Positions 60,539 through 64,000 of a stretch of 64,000 nucleotides of DNA are shown in pieces (position 1 is the stretch's first letter; each line of letters starts with the position of its first letter). Where the stretch lies: NCBI GenBank assembly GCA_008692225.1, contig VICG01000013.1, positions 620,001 through 684,000 of the forward strand. Direction: 5' to 3'. The notes under the pieces were generated by a model. It did not search any database and was not told the origin of the DNA. It saw nothing but the letters and a program-made list of their open reading frames with translations. The translations under genes and the position numbers were made by a program. The stretch is from Monilinia fructicola (taxonomy: Eukaryota > Ascomycota > Leotiomycetes > Helotiales > Sclerotiniaceae).

Positions 60539-63290
60539 TGTGGGATGATTATGTGTTGTGATTCTCGCGGGTTTGTGCTTTTATAATTAAACGAGTTTGA
60601 TTCCTAGAAGTGGGATCGGAGTTGAGATTCTCTCGGTAGGTGTTATTGAGACGAGAGTTACCAATCAATTCCCTGCTTCAGACGAAAACATAGCGATGAT
60701 AGTAGTGTATCGTCTCTTGCATGGATTCCTGAGGTCACTCGTGGAAGAATTATACTGGGGGACCGAGTCTAGATATACAAGAATAAGAAAAGATGGTTCA
60801 TGAATGAGGTAGCATCGCAAAGCTTCGATAGCTCCCCCTGCTAATTCGAGATGCATAACCGGTTCTTAATCAGCAACCGCATCATTTCTATCCTTGTCGC
60901 CATCCCTTGTAGCTTTTCTTTCGTTGATCATTCCTCTTGAATCGGTCGCCAAATAATGGCATTTCGTATCAAAACGTCGGCAATTAGAAACATTGGTAAC
61001 GCGTATAGTTGCTAGATTGCTAGCATTGATTAGCAAGTGGGGAATGGATGTTGCGGATCTCGCGGAACACCTTCTCTCATCCTTTGATCCTCTCATCCAC
61101 TCGTCCACTCATCCTCTCATTAGCATTTCTTTTTTCTTTTTCTTGTTTGTTAACGTCTACAAGATCTTGTCAATTTGTGGCGAGGCTTGAAAAGATGGAA
61201 TTGTATTTGTTTCTTCTTTTGATATAAATCTAAATCTAACTATCCATTCATTGTTGTAGCTACTATAAGTAGATTACATATCACTCATATTCATTCTTCA
61301 TAAACCCATCATATATCCGGCACATATCCGAACTTCGACCCTCCCCTTTCAAAGCCGGCTATCTTCCGAAACTCAAAAAAAAACCAACAGCAATTATTAA
61401 TATGGGATATGTTAACAATCGATCTACTCCGTATTCTTTAAGGTTACTATATTTCCATGATATTCTTGACCGTCTATTTCATCATTTATCAGCCCCCTTC
61501 TTTTTCTCGGCTACATTGACGCCGTCAATTTCTATCTCTCGCTGACCAATTCATCCCGCTTGGCATTACTTACGACGGTATTGCGCCTTATGTCATGTAT
61601 GAGTAACTCTAACGATGGGATACAATCGTATATAATCAATCAATGCCTTTGCTATCACTCTTCTTCTTGGGCCATCATCTATCGAGTCTTCCTTTACTAG
61701 CCCTACTCCATTTGGGTTTGGAATTGATCCTTCTGTGGTCTACAATGCATGTAAGATCTTATAGAACTAATAAGGTTAGTGGCTGCAGCTTCTGCGTTAG
61801 CATAATTTAGAAAAACGTCAAAATTCATAGTTGAATCACGCTGTTCACAGATGCGTTAATTATTATATCGTCAAAAAAACAATATTAGAACTACTCGAGT
61901 ATCTAAATTAAATATCAAATAATATAATAAAACTTTTACAGTTTTCAAATCTTCAACTTATTGATATTGGAGTCTTTTTGGTGGGCAATTAAAAAATGCT
62001 TACGCAGAAGCTGCAACCACTTCTGTTACAATCTAGACACAACAAATATGGATGATGCGTCTTCTCTCGACTCTGTTTCAACTCGTCGAATTTGGAAGCG
62101 CTCACGAGAATACGCTACAAAGTCAGGACAATATCAATATCTCATATTCGTTGGCAGAAAGTCCATTTGTAGTGCTGATGTTATGTTTCAGAGCTCTCTT
62201 TGCCGATTAAGTCATAGATGTCTCTCATTTCTCCGACGTATTGATAAGTACAGTACAGACCGGAGTACATGTACAGTGTCGCAATTACCCCATAAATCTC
62301 AAACACCTCCACTTACCCCAACGAATCTGCTCCACATCGTTTGGAGGATGTAAGCAAGCGAGGTGGGCGATAAGTGAGGACGATGCTTATACTGTACGAG
62401 TGGCGCTATCCAGGTTGGGAGAGTGAAAAGGCTTCTAAAGCGAGTATTGCATGACTGCAAAGCCAAGTGGGGGGAGGGAGATCTATGTGTGAATTCGAAG
62501 TATGTGAATGTCGTTCTATCATTCCACTCCCCAGATTTCTTCTCCACGTCCGATCCATATAACTGCACCATCCCCTTCTAGCATTTCAATATTTCATCCT
62601 CTCTTCCGTTCGTCTCACGTTTTCCGCTCCCAGCCACAATATCAACTCCACATTTATGTGGCTCTGCTGCAAAATATTATGCGCGTACGCAGCCAACAAA
62701 GTCCTCAACGTGCGTCTGCTACTTTATATTTTGCACGTTCTTTGAAGGATAGGAAACTATTGCTTTTCGCAGCCTGGCTCGTGTTGACAACTATTTACCC
62801 CATGAATAGCTTCCTCGTGTTTCTTTTCGGCGAGTCCGTAATCAGCAGGTTTCCCAACCAAGAAATATTCATAGATTTTCAGCGTGGATGTGAGGGAACC
62901 ATCAGTTCCGTAAAAGAGCTTTGGATTTGGGAGAAAGTGGTGTGCATTGCGTCGACATACGCAAGTCCGAAACCGTGGGCTGGTCTGCCGAAGTTTGCGG
63001 ATAAGAAACGAGACCTGTGGATATTCCAGGCTTGTATCCAATCTAACATTGGATTGTGGACATTTAATTGAAGCCTTGAATGTTTAATCTGGCTGTCAAA
63101 CAGCTTTTGATCAATCAAAATTGACCGTCGGGAGGATATAGGTATAGGAAGTACCAACGAGCAAGGTCTTGGGAAAGAGACGAAGGAGTCGAGGTGATGT
63201 ATACATTAATAGTATAAAAACCTCTGCATCACTAAAGATAAACAACTTTTATCATCGAACGTTTGGCATTCGATTTTATATACCCTAATG
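60539..63290. other. Gene-poor stretch of 2.75 kb
   Basis: No gene is supported. It contains the upstream region of the MFS gene (to about 61200) and one MITE-like element (61778-62021). Two longer open frames, 61961-62353 and 62508-63071, overlap other frames, lack family similarity and start in or next to the element, so I leave them out. Confidence 0.55.
61778..62021. mobile_element. MITE-like element with 26-bp terminal inverted repeats
   Basis: Left end 61778-61803 (AGTGGCTGCAGCTTCTGCGT...) and right end 61996-62021 are inverted copies with 24 of 26 matches. Total length 244 bp and the interior is AT-rich without an open frame of note. I could not see a convincing target duplication. 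Its ends differ from those of the other two elements, so it belongs to a different family. Confidence 0.75.
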
Positions 63291-64000
63291 TCAATGAATC
63301 TCAAATGTTCTCTCACTATCCCCCTCTCCCAGCTCCAACCCTTCCCCATTCATAAACCCATGAACATACACCTCCCCCAAAACCACAAACCCATCTCCTT
63401 CCTCCCTCTTCCGTCTTCGCAATAAAACCGGCCATCTACACCCATACAACACAGCAAGCACATCTTCCTCCTTCGAGAACGTAAACGTAACTCCCATGAC
63501 TCCCCGTCCACCTCGTTCTTCGTCCGTCATACCCGTGTAGAAATACCGATCTTCCATTGCCATCTTCAAGTAATTACAAAGCGTATCTACGAGCTCCATA
63601 TCCCTTTGAGGCAAAGCCGGGAATCGGGCGAGAAACAGCTGGCATATCTTCAGGAATGTTGTAGGTGGTAGATCGCGCGATACAGGTTCATCAATATACG
63701 CAGTCTTCAGGAGCGTCTCTCGCAGCGCCATAAACAATGTACTCTGGTTAAGGCTATTTATATCTTTTGCTGTAAGATTACATATCAATTGGAGTATACT
63801 GTGAAAATCCCGCGGCCCATAATCGGTCGCCGGACGCATAATATGTGTGATAGTTCCCAGAAGTACGCCTTTACATGTCAGCATACTGCCGTCGTCGGAA
63901 ATATGTGCATTGGCGCTCGTGTCTCCAGCTGCATTCCATCGATGCAACTGGTACGCAGTTGGGCCTCGGAGGAGTCCAGGACGGAGCGCGGTTCCCTCTT
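63291..64000 (-). CDS. C-terminal part of a HET-family-like protein, 5' end outside window
   Basis: The open frame runs off the right edge of the window, so the N-terminal part (where the HET domain would be) is not visible. What is seen is the C-terminal region common in fungal HET proteins: an alpha-helical part (CNLTAKDINSLNQSTLFMAL and so on) and a final beta-rich unit, with EDVLAVLYGCRWPVLLRRRK then GFVVLGEVYVHGFMNGEGLE. The last unit, a short pocket followed by a GE-YVHG-M-GE motif, is the usual end of these proteins. HET proteins control vegetative incompatibility between strains; that role is only a guess here. The open frame is continuous to base 64000 with no stop. The HET call rests on C-terminal resemblance alone. 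Confidence 0.5.
   Translation of the reverse strand, partial: EGTALRPGLLRGPTAYQLHRWNAAGDTSANAHISDDGSMLTCKGVLLGTITHIMRPATDYGPRDFHSILQLICNLTAKDINSLNQSTLFMALRETLLKTAYIDEPVSRDLPPTTFLKICQLFLARFPALPQRDMELVDTLCNYLKMAMEDRYFYTGMTDEERGGRGVMGVTFTFSKEEDVLAVLYGCRWPVLLRRRKREEGDGFVVLGEVYVHGFMNGEGLELGEGDSERTFEIH

Noticed and set aside
62508..63071. 187-codon open frame on +
   Set aside because: No family resemblance, overlaps comparable frames on the other strand, and has no conserved exon structure.

Overview
The window is nuclear DNA of a filamentous ascomycete fungus. Genes have several short introns (mostly 48-80 bp) with GTRNGT donors, CTAAC/CTAAT-type branch sites and TAG/CAG acceptors. The gene set is typically fungal: Sup35, NimO/Dbf4, Atg12, a Tco89-like TORC1 subunit, AcuK/Ert1, Cdk1 with a PSTAIRE helix, ATP-type PEPCK and a HET-like protein. 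Intergenic DNA is AT-rich and full of microsatellites. A leotiomycete (Botrytis/Sclerotinia-like) is my impression from protein similarity only and is not proven here.

Layout, left to right: YRB30-like RanGTP-binding protein (-, runs off the left edge); SUP35/eRF3 (+); DBF4/nimO (-); ICP55-type aminopeptidase P (+); ATG12 (+); ketopantoate hydroxymethyltransferase (-); UBC8 (+); a 5.6 kb gene-poor stretch with a MITE-like element; a decayed Nudix gene (-); PEPCK (+); TCO89-like (+); BFR2/AATF (-) divergent from IND1 (+); SPF30 (-) divergent from SAF4/CCDC130 (+), both spliceosomal; a SIRT5-type sirtuin (+); an intron-containing tRNA-Glu; a second MITE-like element; amidase (-); ALKBH1-like dioxygenase (-); CDK1 (+); riboflavin kinase (-); a 52-residue membrane micro-protein (+); AcuK/Ert1 regulator of gluconeogenesis (-); MFS transporter (-); a gene-poor stretch with a third MITE-like element; and the C-terminal part of a HET-family-like protein (-, runs off the right edge).

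Most genes are housekeeping, and neighbours are not in an obvious cluster. Two relations stand out: the divergent spliceosome pair SPF30/SAF4, and the presence of both PEPCK and its expected regulator AcuK about 26 kb apart.

The most important caveat is sequence quality. At least 14 small indels (12 insertions, 2 deletions) break the frames of 11 conserved, mostly essential genes. They lie mainly in homopolymers or AC/CA dinucleotide runs. When each is allowed for, the exon lengths of every complete gene sum to a multiple of three and give the family's usual length, so I read them as assembly or sequencing errors rather than pseudogenes. I did not find a clearly new multi-gene system; the best leads are a 3-nt microexon in UBC8, three different MITE-like inverted-repeat elements, the unrecognised 52-aa membrane protein, and a Nudix gene that has lost its catalytic box.
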